A stretch of DNA of 64,000 nucleotides from Virgisporangium aliadipatigenens. Its GTDB lineage: Bacteria > Actinomycetota > Actinomycetes > Mycobacteriales > Micromonosporaceae. The notes beneath the pieces are model-generated. The model was not told the DNA's origin. It searched no databases and saw only the letters and a list, made by a program, of their open reading frames with translations. The stretch is taken from assembly GCF_016863615.1 (NCBI RefSeq), contig NZ_BOPF01000006.1, positions 1 to 64,000 on the forward strand, read 5' to 3'. How positions within the stretch are numbered: the first letter of the stretch is position 1; each line of letters begins with the position of its first letter. Of this stretch, positions 25,820 to 36,400 are shown piece by piece. The position numbers were made by a program, and so were the translations under genes.

Positions 25820-26743
25820 GTGCGCGGGCTCATGGGGCGGCTCCTGGCGTCCCTGCGGGAGGGCGTCGCGGGCGCGTGGCAGTACCTGGTGGTGCGGGTG
25901 CTCACGGGTGCGCTCGCCGCCACGCTGGCGATCGCCGTTCCGCTGATCGTCACCCGCCACGGCGACGACCCGGTGCCGACGGCCGGCCGGGAGACCGCCG
26001 CCGCGTCGCCGTCCCCGTCGGAGGCCGCCGCGTCGTCGTCCGGCCCGCCGCCGGTCGAGGTGCCGGTCAGCAGCGACGAACCCACTGACCTGCCCACGGT
26101 GCCGGTGGGCACCGAGCCCGCGACGAGTGCGCCCCGGACCACGAAGGCGGCGCCCAGCCCCACCGCGGGCGGGGCCCTGTACAAGCTGCTGTACGTGGAC
26201 GCCCAGGGGCGGGCCGCGCGGCTCAACCCGTGTGCGAGCGTCAGCTACCGGATCAACCCGGCCAACGCGCCCTCGCGCGCCGAGGAGGACATCGCCGAGG
26301 CGGTGCGCCGGGTGTCGGTGGCCACCGGGATCCCGTTCACCTACGCGGGCGAGAGCACGGCGGCCCCGGTCAAGAACCGGGGGACCGATCCGACGCTGCT
26401 TTTCGCCTTCGCGAGCGCGCCGCAGACCGACCTGCTCGACGGCTGGTCGGGCGTCGACGTGAAGTGGACGCAGACCGCGAACGGGCCCGTGATCGTCGGC
26501 GGCACGATCGTGCTGGACGCCGCCAAGCTGAACGCCATGGCGCCCGGCTTCGTCTCCGGCGTCTCGCGCGGCGCCCTGCTGATGCACGAACTCGGCCACG
26601 TCGCCGGACTCGCCGACTCCACCCGCGCCGACGACGTCATGTACGGCCGGGTCACCGAGTCCAAGGAAGAGCCCATCTACTCCACCGTGGACCGCGCCGG
26701 CCTCAAGGCGCTCGGCAAGTCCGCCGGCTGCCTGGCCGGCTGA
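25820..26743 (+). CDS. Membrane-anchored zinc metalloprotease (matrixin/snapalysin-like)
   Basis: 307 residues. A single membrane segment (about 26-46) is followed by a Ser/Pro/Thr/Ala-rich linker (about 52-117), placing the C-terminal catalytic domain outside. The domain has ARLNPCASVSYRINP and the zinc site HELGHVAGLAD: ligands His256 and His260 with catalytic Glu257. The third position is Asp266 rather than His, as in snapalysin (M7). A late VMYGRV may be the Met-turn. The start is GTG at 25820 with GGGGAGGG upstream. It is the first of four closely spaced genes for exported proteins. Confidence 0.8.
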   Translation: MRGLMGRLLASLREGVAGAWQYLVVRVLTGALAATLAIAVPLIVTRHGDDPVPTAGRETAAASPSPSEAAASSSGPPPVEVPVSSDEPTDLPTVPVGTEPATSAPRTTKAAPSPTAGGALYKLLYVDAQGRAARLNPCASVSYRINPANAPSRAEEDIAEAVRRVSVATGIPFTYAGESTAAPVKNRGTDPTLLFAFASAPQTDLLDGWSGVDVKWTQTANGPVIVGGTIVLDAAKLNAMAPGFVSGVSRGALLMHELGHVAGLADSTRADDVMYGRVTESKEEPIYSTVDRAGLKALGKSAGCLAG

Positions 26744-26757
26744 AGGGGATCATCGAC

Positions 26758-27834
26758 ATGAAGCGTCCGAGCAGGCGCACACTCCTCACCGCCGGGTTCG
26801 TCAGCGCGCTGATGATCCTGCCGGTCGCCGCCGTCGCCGCGGTCGCCACCGGGCAGACCGGTTCGACGCCGACCCGGGTGGCCGCGCCGCAGCAGCTCGG
26901 CACCGGCAACGGGCCGCTGATCGCCACCGTCGGCGACATCGCCTGCGCGCCGTCCAACACCCAGTACAAGGGCGGCGAGGGAACCCTGGCCGGCTGCCGC
27001 GAGAAGGCCGTCGCCGACCTGCTGGAGAACCAGCGGCTCGCGGCGTTCCTGCCGCTGGGCGACCTGCAGTACGAGGACGGCCGGATGGACGAGTTCACCC
27101 AGGTGTACGACCAGTTCTTCGGCAAGTACAAGGCGATCACGCGGCCGACGCCGGGCAACCACGAGTACAAGACGCCCAACGCCCGCGACTACTACGACTA
27201 CTTCGGCGCCATGGCCGGGGAGAACAACCCGTTCGGGCCCTACGCGGCCGGCGCCTACAGCTACGACGTCGGCGCCTGGCACCTCGTCTCGCTCAACTCG
27301 ATCCAGTGCACCGGCGGCAAGCCGTGCGACGACAGCCACCCGATGATGCAGTGGCTCGCCGCCGACCTGGCCGCCCACCCGACGAAGTGTTCGTTGGCCT
27401 ACTGGCACCACCCGCTCTACTCGCTCGGCCACCACGGCGCCTACACGCCCATGACCCCGGTGTGGAACTTCCTGCTCGACCGGGGCGTCGACGTCGTGCT
27501 CACCAGCCACGACCACGGCTACCAGCGCTTCGCGCCGCTCGGCCGGGCGGAGATCAACGGCGCGGAGATGGTGCCGCCGACCGTGGTGCCGGAGGCGCAG
27601 GGCATGCGCAACTTCATCGTCGGGACGGGCGGCGCCAACAACTACGACATCGCCAGCGAGGCGGACCGCCCCGACCTCGCCGGCAAGGTCGAGGCGAAGT
27701 ACGCCAACCCGGCGCAGGCGCTGTTCGGCGCGCTGTTCATGCGCCTGGACGAGAGCAGCTACACGTGGAAGTTCGCGCAGGCCGAGACCGGTGCGCCGCC
27801 GTTCGTGGACACGGGCGTGGGGACGTGTCGATGA
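26758..27834 (+). CDS. Tat-exported metallophosphoesterase
   Basis: 358-residue calcineurin-fold phosphoesterase. The N-terminus MKRPSRRTLLTAG with Arg6-Arg7 and a hydrophobic core is a Tat signal without a lipobox. Dinuclear metal ligands are visible in order: Asp60 (GDIACA), Asp102 (GDLQYEDG), Asn134/His135 (GNHEY), His217 (YWHHP), and His251/His253 (SHDHGYQR). It resembles alkaline or purple-acid-type secreted phosphatases, but the substrate is unknown. AAGGGG precedes the ATG. It starts 14 bp after the protease gene and its stop overlaps the next start (ATGA). Confidence 0.85.
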   Translation: MKRPSRRTLLTAGFVSALMILPVAAVAAVATGQTGSTPTRVAAPQQLGTGNGPLIATVGDIACAPSNTQYKGGEGTLAGCREKAVADLLENQRLAAFLPLGDLQYEDGRMDEFTQVYDQFFGKYKAITRPTPGNHEYKTPNARDYYDYFGAMAGENNPFGPYAAGAYSYDVGAWHLVSLNSIQCTGGKPCDDSHPMMQWLAADLAAHPTKCSLAYWHHPLYSLGHHGAYTPMTPVWNFLLDRGVDVVLTSHDHGYQRFAPLGRAEINGAEMVPPTVVPEAQGMRNFIVGTGGANNYDIASEADRPDLAGKVEAKYANPAQALFGALFMRLDESSYTWKFAQAETGAPPFVDTGVGTCR

Positions 27835-30800
27835 AGAATCTCCTCGCCCGCTTCGGCTTCGTCGGCGTCAGCGTCTCGGGTGCCGTGCTGATGGCGGCCG
27901 CCGCCTTCGCCGTGGTGGTCACCGAGCCCGGGCCGGGCCCGACCGACCTCAAGGCGACCGTGGGCAGCGCGACCGTCTCGCTCTCCTGGACGCCGCCGGT
28001 CGGTGCGGTCAGCCACGAGGTGATCCGCGACGGCGTGGTCGTCGCGACCAGGGTGAAGGCGACCACGTGGTCGACCACCAGTGTCACCAACGGCAAGACG
28101 TACTTCTATGTGGTGCGCAGCGTCGACGCGAAGGGCGCGAAGACGAAGCCGAGCACCGAGGTGAAGGTGACGCCGCAGGCGCCGCCGCCGGCGCTGACCG
28201 GGGTGGCCGTTCGCAACCAGGACCGGCAGGCCACCGTCACGTGGGCGCTGCCGAAGAACACGATCGCCCAGAAGGTGCGCGCCACCGTCAACGGCGCCGT
28301 CGTGGCGACCGTTCCGGCCCAGGCCGGCGTCGTCACCGTGAAGAACCTCGCCAACAACGTCTCCGTGCTGCTGTCGCTGGAGACGCTGAACGTCAACGGC
28401 ACCCCGTCGAAGCCGGTGACGGCCACGCTGGTGCCGACGAGCCTGGTGCAGAAGAGCCCGTTCGGGCTGACGCCCACCGGCGGCGACGCCCGCGTGGATC
28501 TCGTGTGGCTGCCGACCGCCGGCACCGAGCAGTACAACCTGTACCGCGACGCGAAGCTGCTGAAGTCGGTGCCCGGTACGGCCACGACGGTCGCCGACAC
28601 CGGGCTGAAGAACGCGACCGTGTACAAGTACCAGATCCAGGCGGTCGTCGGCGGTCAGCTCTCGGCGCTGTCGCCGGCGAAGTCCGTCACCCCGCTGGCG
28701 ATCCCGGCGGCGCCCGGCCCGCTGCTGGCCCAGGGGCGCAACGGCGCGGTGCTGCTGACCTGGCCGGCCCCGACCGATCCGGTGGCCGCCTACGAACTGC
28801 GCCGGGGCGGCGTGAAGGTCGCCGACATCCCCGGCACTGACACCACGTACACCGACCGCGGCCTGGAGAACGGCCTGCGTTACACGTACACGCTGCTGGC
28901 CCAGAACGCCAACCGCGCGGTCGGCCCGGAGAGCGCGCCGGTGAGTGCCGTTCCGGCGCTGCCGCCGGCGGCCCCGTCCGCGCCGGTCGCGGTCGCCGGC
29001 GACGCCCAGGTGACGCTGACCTGGCCGGCCGTCACCGGCATCACGAAGTGGGGCGTGCTGCGCGACGGCGTGCGCGTCGGCGGCATCATCAGCAACGCAC
29101 TGTCCTTTGTGGACACATCGGTGCGGAACGACACCACGTACCGGTACCAGCTGGTGGCGCTCTCCGGTGACGAGCAGGAGTCGCCGCCCTCGCCGGTGGT
29201 GACGGCCACGCCGAAGGCGATCCCGCCGGACGTCCCCACCGGGCTGCGCGCCGACGTCGCCGACAGCGAGGTCACGCTCACCTGGCGCGCGAACGTGCCC
29301 CCGGCGGCGCGCTACCGGCTGTACCGCGACGGCGTGCAGGTGGCCGAGACAACCGCGCTCACGGCCCGCGACGCCGCGCTGGACAACGGAAAGGCGTACT
29401 CGTTCGCGGTCACCGCGCTGGACGGGCGCGGCGTGGAGTCGGCCCCGTCCCAGGCCGTCACGGCGACGCCCGTGGCGACCGGCGTCGACGCGCCGACGCT
29501 CACGGCCGCGTCCGGGCACGAGGAGGCGCTGCTGACGTTCGGCACGGCGTCGACGCGGGCCGTCGCCTCGTGGCGGATCCTGCGGGACGGCGCCGAGGTG
29601 CTGCAAACCACTGCGCGCACCTTGCCGCAGCGTTCGCTGACCGACGGGAAGGTGTACCGGTACCAGGTGCAGGCGCTCTACGCCGACGGTGGGCGTTCCG
29701 CGCTGTCGGCGGTGGCGGTCGCCGCGCCGCTGGCCCCGTGGCGGGCGGTGGCGCTCGGGTCGGACTTCGCCTGCGCGACGCACGCCGACGGCGGGGTGCG
29801 CTGCTGGGGCGCCAACGGCAGCCGCCAGGTCGGCGACGGTTCGACCGCGGTGAGCGTCAACGGGCCGGTGATCGTCGTGGGTCCGACCGGCGTGACGAAG
29901 CTGGCCGCCGGCAAGGCGTTCGCGTGCGCGGTGGCCGGTGACGCGCGGCTCTGGTGCTGGGGCGCCGTCCCCGGGGCGTCCGCGCCCGCCCTGCCGGCCG
30001 TCGTGCAGGGGCTGACCGGTGTGTCCGCCGTGGGCGCGGGCGGATCGGTCGCGTGCGCGGTCTCCGCCGGTTCCGTTTTCTGCTGGGGAACGTCGTCAGC
30101 GGGTCAGCTCGGCGCCACCACCACGAGTGCGTCGCCGGTGCGCATCACGCTGCCGGCCGCCGCCACCGACGTGGCCGTGGGCGAACGGCACGCGTGCGCG
30201 CTGCTCGCCGACCGGACGGTGGCGTGCTGGGGCGCCGACGACAAGGGCCAGGCCTCGGGCGCGCCGTCGGCCAACCGCACGGGAGCCGTGCGCGTGAGCG
30301 GGCTGGCCGGCGTGGCTCAGGTGTCCGCCGGCACCGACCACACCTGCGTGCTGACCGGCGCCCCGTCGGCCGGCAGCGGCGCGGTGAGCTGCTTCGGCGC
30401 GGGCGACGCCGGACAGCTCGGGCGTCCGGTCGCCACCGGCGCACCGTCCACTGTGGACCTGCTGCCGGCCGTCGCGGTGAGCGCCGGCGACCGGTACACC
30501 TGCGCGACGCTGCTGTCCGGACAGGCCCGCTGCTTCGGGGCCGGCGGCGCGGGGCAGCTCGGCGACGGGGCGGGCGTGGATCGTTCGGCGCCGGTGCCGG
30601 TGCTCAACCTCGACACCGCCACGTACGTCGCCGCGGGCCGCGGTGCCAGCACGTGCGCGCTGACCCGGGACGGTTCGCTGTGGTGCTTCGGCGCCGACCG
30701 CGACGGGCAGTTGGGGCTGGGCGGGTTCGGCCGTGCGACCATGCCGAGCGCGGCCATCGGCAACCTGAGCGGCGCCACGCAGCTCGTCGTCGGCACGGAC

Positions 30801-31856
30801 GCCTCGTGCATGATCCGTTCGGCGGCGGTGTGGTGCTGGGGCCCGAACGCCTCCGGAGCGGCCGGCGCCGCGCCGGGTGTGCCGGTGCCGACGCCGGTGA
30901 AGGTGGCGCTGCCCGGCACGTCGCAGGCCCGTTCCGTGGCGGTCGGCGCGCGCACCGCGTGCGTCAACACCACCACCAACGAGCTGTACTGCTGGGGCGC
31001 GAACGACTCCGGCCAGGCCGGCCAGGCGAGCGGCGCCACGGTGGGCGTCTCGAAGGTGGCGCTCACCGGCGTCAGCGAGGCGTACGTCGGTGACCTGGCG
31101 ACCTGTGCCCGCAAGTCGGACGGCACGGTGTGGTGCTTCGGCCGTTCGGACCTCCTCGGCGCCGGGCTCACCGGCCAGGCCGCCCGGTCGGCACCGGCGC
31201 AGGTGGTGACGGAGGCCGGCACCCCGGTCACCGGCATCGTGCTCGCCGCGATGGGCACCCGCCACGGCTGCGTCATCGACCGGTACGCGGCCACGACGGC
31301 CGGCAGCGGCGCCGTGTGGTGCTTCGGCGAGAACGGCTCCGGCCAGGTCGGCGGCACCGGCAACGCGACGAAGGCGCGCAAGGTCGTCGGGCTCAGCGGC
31401 GCGCAGGCGATCGGCGCGGGGCGGGCGCACACCTGCGCCGTGGTGCGCACCACCTCGTCGGTGCTCCAGTGCTTCGGCGCCAACAACGCCGGCCAACTGG
31501 GCGTCGGCGACACGAAGGACCGCGCCGCGCCGACGACGGTGCCGGCGATGAGCAGCACCAAGGTCAGCGCCGCGGGCGACGTCACCTGCGTCAAGAGCCC
31601 GAACGCCCAGGGCTGGTGCTTCGGCGCCGCCGCCCAGGGCGCGACCGGCAACGGGATGACCCGCGCGGCCGAGGCGTCGCCGCAGGTGCTCTACATCGCC
31701 GGCGGGCTCCTGCCGATGGCGGCCGTCAGCACCAACGGCGCCACCACGTGCGCGCTGCTGACGTCGGCGAAGGTGCTCTGCTGGGGCGTGCGCGGGTTGG
31801 CGTCGTTCGGGGAGGGGCCGGCGTCGGCCTATCCCACCCGGCCCGTCGTCGACTGA
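27831..31856 (+). CDS. Giant secreted protein: 7 FN3 repeats plus 14 RCC1-like propeller repeats
   Basis: 1341 residues with an N-terminal signal or anchor helix (about 5-30). The first half (about 35-640) contains seven fibronectin type III-like repeats (each with a YxLYRDG or VLRDGV strand and a YxYxVxAL strand). The second half (about 641-1341) contains fourteen RCC1-type blades. Each blade carries a Cys pair: one Cys in a [HFTS]-x-C-[AV] strand and one in a C[WF]G strand. Fourteen blades make two seven-bladed beta-propellers, and the paired Cys suggest one disulfide per blade. A binding or adhesion role is likely; no catalytic motif was found. It overlaps the phosphoesterase gene by 4 bp. 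Confidence 0.85.
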   Translation: MKNLLARFGFVGVSVSGAVLMAAAAFAVVVTEPGPGPTDLKATVGSATVSLSWTPPVGAVSHEVIRDGVVVATRVKATTWSTTSVTNGKTYFYVVRSVDAKGAKTKPSTEVKVTPQAPPPALTGVAVRNQDRQATVTWALPKNTIAQKVRATVNGAVVATVPAQAGVVTVKNLANNVSVLLSLETLNVNGTPSKPVTATLVPTSLVQKSPFGLTPTGGDARVDLVWLPTAGTEQYNLYRDAKLLKSVPGTATTVADTGLKNATVYKYQIQAVVGGQLSALSPAKSVTPLAIPAAPGPLLAQGRNGAVLLTWPAPTDPVAAYELRRGGVKVADIPGTDTTYTDRGLENGLRYTYTLLAQNANRAVGPESAPVSAVPALPPAAPSAPVAVAGDAQVTLTWPAVTGITKWGVLRDGVRVGGIISNALSFVDTSVRNDTTYRYQLVALSGDEQESPPSPVVTATPKAIPPDVPTGLRADVADSEVTLTWRANVPPAARYRLYRDGVQVAETTALTARDAALDNGKAYSFAVTALDGRGVESAPSQAVTATPVATGVDAPTLTAASGHEEALLTFGTASTRAVASWRILRDGAEVLQTTARTLPQRSLTDGKVYRYQVQALYADGGRSALSAVAVAAPLAPWRAVALGSDFACATHADGGVRCWGANGSRQVGDGSTAVSVNGPVIVVGPTGVTKLAAGKAFACAVAGDARLWCWGAVPGASAPALPAVVQGLTGVSAVGAGGSVACAVSAGSVFCWGTSSAGQLGATTTSASPVRITLPAAATDVAVGERHACALLADRTVACWGADDKGQASGAPSANRTGAVRVSGLAGVAQVSAGTDHTCVLTGAPSAGSGAVSCFGAGDAGQLGRPVATGAPSTVDLLPAVAVSAGDRYTCATLLSGQARCFGAGGAGQLGDGAGVDRSAPVPVLNLDTATYVAAGRGASTCALTRDGSLWCFGADRDGQLGLGGFGRATMPSAAIGNLSGATQLVVGTDASCMIRSAAVWCWGPNASGAAGAAPGVPVPTPVKVALPGTSQARSVAVGARTACVNTTTNELYCWGANDSGQAGQASGATVGVSKVALTGVSEAYVGDLATCARKSDGTVWCFGRSDLLGAGLTGQAARSAPAQVVTEAGTPVTGIVLAAMGTRHGCVIDRYAATTAGSGAVWCFGENGSGQVGGTGNATKARKVVGLSGAQAIGAGRAHTCAVVRTTSSVLQCFGANNAGQLGVGDTKDRAAPTTVPAMSSTKVSAAGDVTCVKSPNAQGWCFGAAAQGATGNGMTRAAEASPQVLYIAGGLLPMAAVSTNGATTCALLTSAKVLCWGVRGLASFGEGPASAYPTRPVVD

Positions 31857-31858
31857 CG

Positions 31859-33355
31859 ATGCGACGGCCGGCCGGACTGCTCGTGGGGGTCCTGGTGCTG
31901 GCGCTGCTGTCCACTGTGGACGGTAGCGCCGCGCCGGGCCCCCGGGTCGCACCCGCACCCGCTCCGGCACCGGCGGCGCTCGCGCGGCCCGCACCGGAGC
32001 CCGAGCCGGCGCGCGCACCGGTGTCGCAGAGCCCGGCACCCACCCCGAGCGCCGCCGCCGTGAGCCCCGCGTACGACCTGCTCGCCGCGCCGCCGGTCGC
32101 CGACTGTCCACAGGGGACGGTGTGCGCCGACCCGATCCGCTTCGGCGCGCGGCCCGACGACGGCGCGGACGACAGCGCCGCCTTCGAGGCCGCGGTGAAG
32201 GCCGGTGGGACGGTGCTCGTGCCGGCCGGCACCTACCTCTTCAGCCGCCCGCTGCGGCTGCGCGCCGGGCAGACGCTCGCCGGCGCCGGCATGGCGAGGA
32301 CGACCCTCCTGCTCTCCTGGGCGCATCTGGCGAACTTCTCGTTCGACTACGTGGTCAGCCCGGAGAGCGCGACGGCGACCGACGTGACCGTACGGGACCT
32401 GACCGTCGACGGCGGCCGTCGCCGGAGCGCCTGCGCGGACGGCGCCTACACCGGCAGCTGCGTGCACAACCGCGGCGGCGGCATCTCCGTCGGCACCCGC
32501 TGGACCGTCACCCGGACCCGCTTCACCGGCCTGAACTACTTCAAGCTCTGGATCTGCGCGGCGCAGGACGTCCGGATCCTCGACAACCGCTGGGACAACC
32601 GCGCCCCCGGCACCGGCTCCGGCGGCGAGGACAACGTCGGCGGCGGCTGCGCCACGAACGGCATCACCCTCAGCGGCAACCGCTTCGACGCCACGCTCGT
32701 CGGCAACGTCATCGACATCGCCCGGGCGAGCGGGGTGCGCGTCGACGGCAACGTGAGCCTGACCGGATCGGTCTTCCTGGAGGGCGTCACCGACGCGACG
32801 TTCACCCGGGGCAGCATCACCGGCGGCGGCCTGAACGTCCTGTCCAACGCCGGGTACGAGAGCGCCGCGGAATACGGCAACCACAACCCGAGCGGGGTGA
32901 GCGTCACCGACAACCGCATCGACGGCGCGGTGTGGGGCATCAACCTGCGCTACAGCGACCGCCCCGGCGTGTCGAACCGGCCCGGCGGCGGAAACGTGAT
33001 CGCCCGCAACACGGTCACCGGCGCGGCCCGCGTGGCGATCCTCGTGACGGCCTGCCAACCGGGCGCGCGCACGCGGCCGGACACCGTCACCGACAACGTC
33101 GTCGTCGACGCCGGCACCGACGCGGCCGACACCTACAACTCGGGATGCGCCCTGCTGGAACCGGTCGGCATCGCCGTGGCGGCGGGCAGCGGCGACACCG
33201 TCACCGGCAACGCGGTCACCGACACCCGCACGCCGGCGCTGACCCGCTACGGCATCAGCGTCGGCGCCCGCTACGCGCCCCCGACCGACCGGACAGTTCT
33301 GCGCGACAACCGTGTGACCGGAGTGCCCGGTGGGGTGGAGTATCACCCGCGGTGA
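31859..33355 (+). CDS. Secreted right-handed beta-helix protein (pectate-lyase-like fold)
   Basis: 498 residues. A signal peptide (about 1-25) and a Pro/Ala/Glu-rich linker (about 26-70) precede the classic N-terminal cap DPIRFGARPDDGADDSAAFEAA. A long series of parallel beta-helix coils follows, shown by repeated N-x-V and NxxxG patterns (DNRIDGAVWGINLRYS; GNVIARNTVTGAARVAI; GNAVTDTRT). Several Cys are probably paired. Such proteins are polysaccharide lyases, hydrolases or binding proteins; no catalytic residues can be assigned. It starts 2 bp after the FN3/RCC1 gene, so it is in the same operon. Confidence 0.83.
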   Translation: MRRPAGLLVGVLVLALLSTVDGSAAPGPRVAPAPAPAPAALARPAPEPEPARAPVSQSPAPTPSAAAVSPAYDLLAAPPVADCPQGTVCADPIRFGARPDDGADDSAAFEAAVKAGGTVLVPAGTYLFSRPLRLRAGQTLAGAGMARTTLLLSWAHLANFSFDYVVSPESATATDVTVRDLTVDGGRRRSACADGAYTGSCVHNRGGGISVGTRWTVTRTRFTGLNYFKLWICAAQDVRILDNRWDNRAPGTGSGGEDNVGGGCATNGITLSGNRFDATLVGNVIDIARASGVRVDGNVSLTGSVFLEGVTDATFTRGSITGGGLNVLSNAGYESAAEYGNHNPSGVSVTDNRIDGAVWGINLRYSDRPGVSNRPGGGNVIARNTVTGAARVAILVTACQPGARTRPDTVTDNVVVDAGTDAADTYNSGCALLEPVGIAVAAGSGDTVTGNAVTDTRTPALTRYGISVGARYAPPTDRTVLRDNRVTGVPGGVEYHPR

Positions 33356-33414
33356 CGCGTCGCTCGCCGCCGGCGGGGTAGCGTGAGGCGTCGCCCCGCG
33401 GGAGGTGAGGTGCG

Positions 33415-36400
33415 ATGGATCGCCCGTTCGACGTGGTGGCGCTGGTGACCTCCGCCGGTGGGCTGGACGCGATCAGCCGGGTGTTGCGTGACCTGCCGGA
33501 CGGGTTCGGTGCGGCGGTCGTGGTGGCGCAGCACCTCGGCGGCCACGGCAGCACGCTCGTCGACATCCTCGAGCGCCGCGCCAACCTGCCGGTGAGCTGG
33601 ATCGGGCCCGGCGAACGCCTGCTCCCCGGCCGCGTCTACGTCTGCCCGCCGCGCCGGCGGCTCGAGGTGTTCCCGGACCGCACCTGCGGGGTGACGCCGA
33701 TGGAGCCGGCGATGCGGCTGCGGCCGCTCGACGCGTTCCTGCGCTCGGTCGCCTCGGCCTGCGGGCGGCGCGGCATCGCGGTGGTGCTGACCGGGATGGG
33801 GCGCGACGCCGCCGACGGCGCGCGTGCGGTGAAGCTGGCCGGCGGCACGGTGCTCGCGCAGAGCGAGGACACCGCCGAGGCGCCGGCGATGCCGCACGCC
33901 GCGGTCGCCACCGGCGCGGTCGACCTGGTCCTGCCGCTGCACGAGATCGGCACGGTGCTCACCGGCCTGGCCGCCGGCGGCCGGCTGCCGCGCCCGCGCA
34001 GCGAGGTCGAGGCGGTCGAGCACCTGTTCGGCGGGGCCGGCGAGGCGCGTCGCACGCTGCGCGAGGTGGACTGGGCCGCCACGCCGCTGGGGCCGGTGTC
34101 GAGCTGGCCGCGCGCGCTGCGCGGGGCGGTGCGCACCGCGCTGTCCTCGAACTTCGCGTGCGTGATCGGCTGGGGGCCGGAACGGGTGCAGCTCTACAAC
34201 GACGCGGCCGTGCCGCTGTTCGGCGCCCGCCATCCCGCGCAGGGCGTGCCGTGGCCGGCGTGCTGGCCGGAGTTCGTGGAGCGGGTCGGGCCGCAGTACG
34301 AGCACGTCATGCGCACCGGCGAGGCGGTGCACCACGAGGTGCTGGCGACCGAGCTGCGGCGGCACGGATTCGCCGAGGAGGCGTTCTACGCGGCCGACCG
34401 CAGCCCGCTGTACGGCGACGACGACACGGTCGCCGGGGTGCTGAGCACCTCCGTGGAGATCACCGCGCGGGTGCTGAGCACCCGGCGACTCGCGACGCTG
34501 CGCCACCTGACGACCGCGCTGGCGGCGGCGCGGACCCCGATCGAGGTGTGCGAGGGCGCCGCCACGGCGCTCGGGCACAACCGCCACGACGTGCCGTTCG
34601 CCCTGCTCTACCTGGTGGACGGCGCGCACTCGCAGGCCCGGCTCTGCGCCGCCACCGGGATCGGCCGGGGCGCCGCGGCGGTCCCGTACACGATCGACGT
34701 GCGGGGCGGGCATCCGGCGTGGCCGATGGCCCGGGTGCTGAGCGAGCGGCGGCCGGTCCGGGTGGACGACCTGACGGTGCGCTTCCCCGGGCTGCACGCC
34801 GGGCCGTGGCCGGAGTCGCCGCGCGCGGCGCTGCTGCTGCCGCTGTCCGCGGTCCACGACGACGAGGCGATCGCCGGGGTCATGGTGGTCGGGATCAGCC
34901 CGCGCCTCGTTCTCGACGGCGACTACCAGGATTTCGTCGAACTCCTCGCGCACGAGGTCGCCGCCGGTCTGGCCGCTTCCCGCTCCCGTCAGCGGGAACG
35001 CGACCGGCTGCTGCGCGTGGCCGAGTTGGAGCACGCGAAGCTCGACTTCTTCGCCAACGTCAGCAACGAGTTCCGCACGCCGCTCACGCTCGTGCTCGGC
35101 CCGTTGGAGGCGCTGGCCGCCCGCAGCGACCGCCTGCCCGACGGGATCGGCGGCGACGTGGACCTCGCCGCGCGCAACGCCCGCCGCATGCTCGTCCTCG
35201 TCGACGAACTGCTCGACTTCTCCCGGATCGGCGCCGGCGACCTGCGCCCCCGGATGGAGCCCACTGACCTCGCCCGGCTGACCGTCGACATCGCCACGGT
35301 CTTCGGCGACGTCGCCGGCGCCGCCGGACTCACGCTCGCCGTGCACTGCGCACCCCTGTCCGAACCGGTCTGGGTCGACCGTCGGATGTGGGAGAAGATC
35401 GTCTCCAACCTGCTGTCGAACGCCGTCAAGTTCACGTTCGACGGCGGGATCACGGTCGACCTGCGGCTGCGGGCGCTGCACGCCGAGCTGACCGTGCGCG
35501 ACACCGGGGTCGGCATCCCGCCGGAGGAACAGCCGCGGCTGTTCACCCGCTTCCACCGGGTGCACGGCACGAAGGCCCGCAGTCACGACGGCGCCGGCCT
35601 CGGACTGGCCCTCGTCAACGAACTCGTCGGCCTGCACCAGGGGCGGGTGCGGGTGCGCAGCGAGGAGGGCGTCGGGTCGTCGTTCACGGTCTGGATCCCG
35701 CGTGGCGCACGGCCGGCGGCCGATCCCGTCACGGAGCCGGAGGAGCATGTCTCGGTGGCGGCCGCGCTGGCGGAGGAGGCCGCGCACTGGGGGGTCGTTC
35801 CGGCCGGCGGCGAGGCGATCGACGGTCCGATCGTCGACGGGGTGGAGACGGTGCGGCAGTTGGCGCCCGGGTCCCGCGTGCAGGTCGTGGCCGGCAACGC
35901 CGACCTGCGCGACTATCTGCGCCGGCTGCTGTCCGAGCACTGGCAGGTCGAGGTGGCCCCGGACGCCGACGCGGCGCTGACCTGGGCCCGGACCGACCCG
36001 CCGGACCTGATCGTGGCCGATCCGGCACCCCCGGACCGGGACGGCGCCGCGTTCGTGGCCACGGCGCGGGCGGACCCGACGCTCGCGGCCGTCCCGCTGA
36101 TCCTGCTGACGGCCCGGCCGGGGGAGGGCGCCGGCGCCGACGACCACATCGCGAAGCCGTTCTCCGCGCGGGAACTGCTGGTGCGCGTGGGTGCGCAACT
36201 GGCGCTGTCGCGGGTGCGCCGGGAGGCCGCCGACCGGCTGCGCGAGCAGGCGGACTACCTGCGCTACGTCTTCGACGCGGCGGCCGCGGCCGACTTCGAG
36301 ATCGACGTGCCCGGGCGGCAGTTGCGCACGTCGGCCCGGCTCAACGCGCTGTTCGGCTTCCCGCCCGAGGTCGAGGCGACGCTGGACGACTTCGAGAGCC

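Noticed and set aside
27759-29783. Long minus-strand frame opposite the FN3 repeats
   Set aside because: Its apparent repeats are the reflection of the FN3 repeat DNA; composition is Arg/Gly/His-rich.
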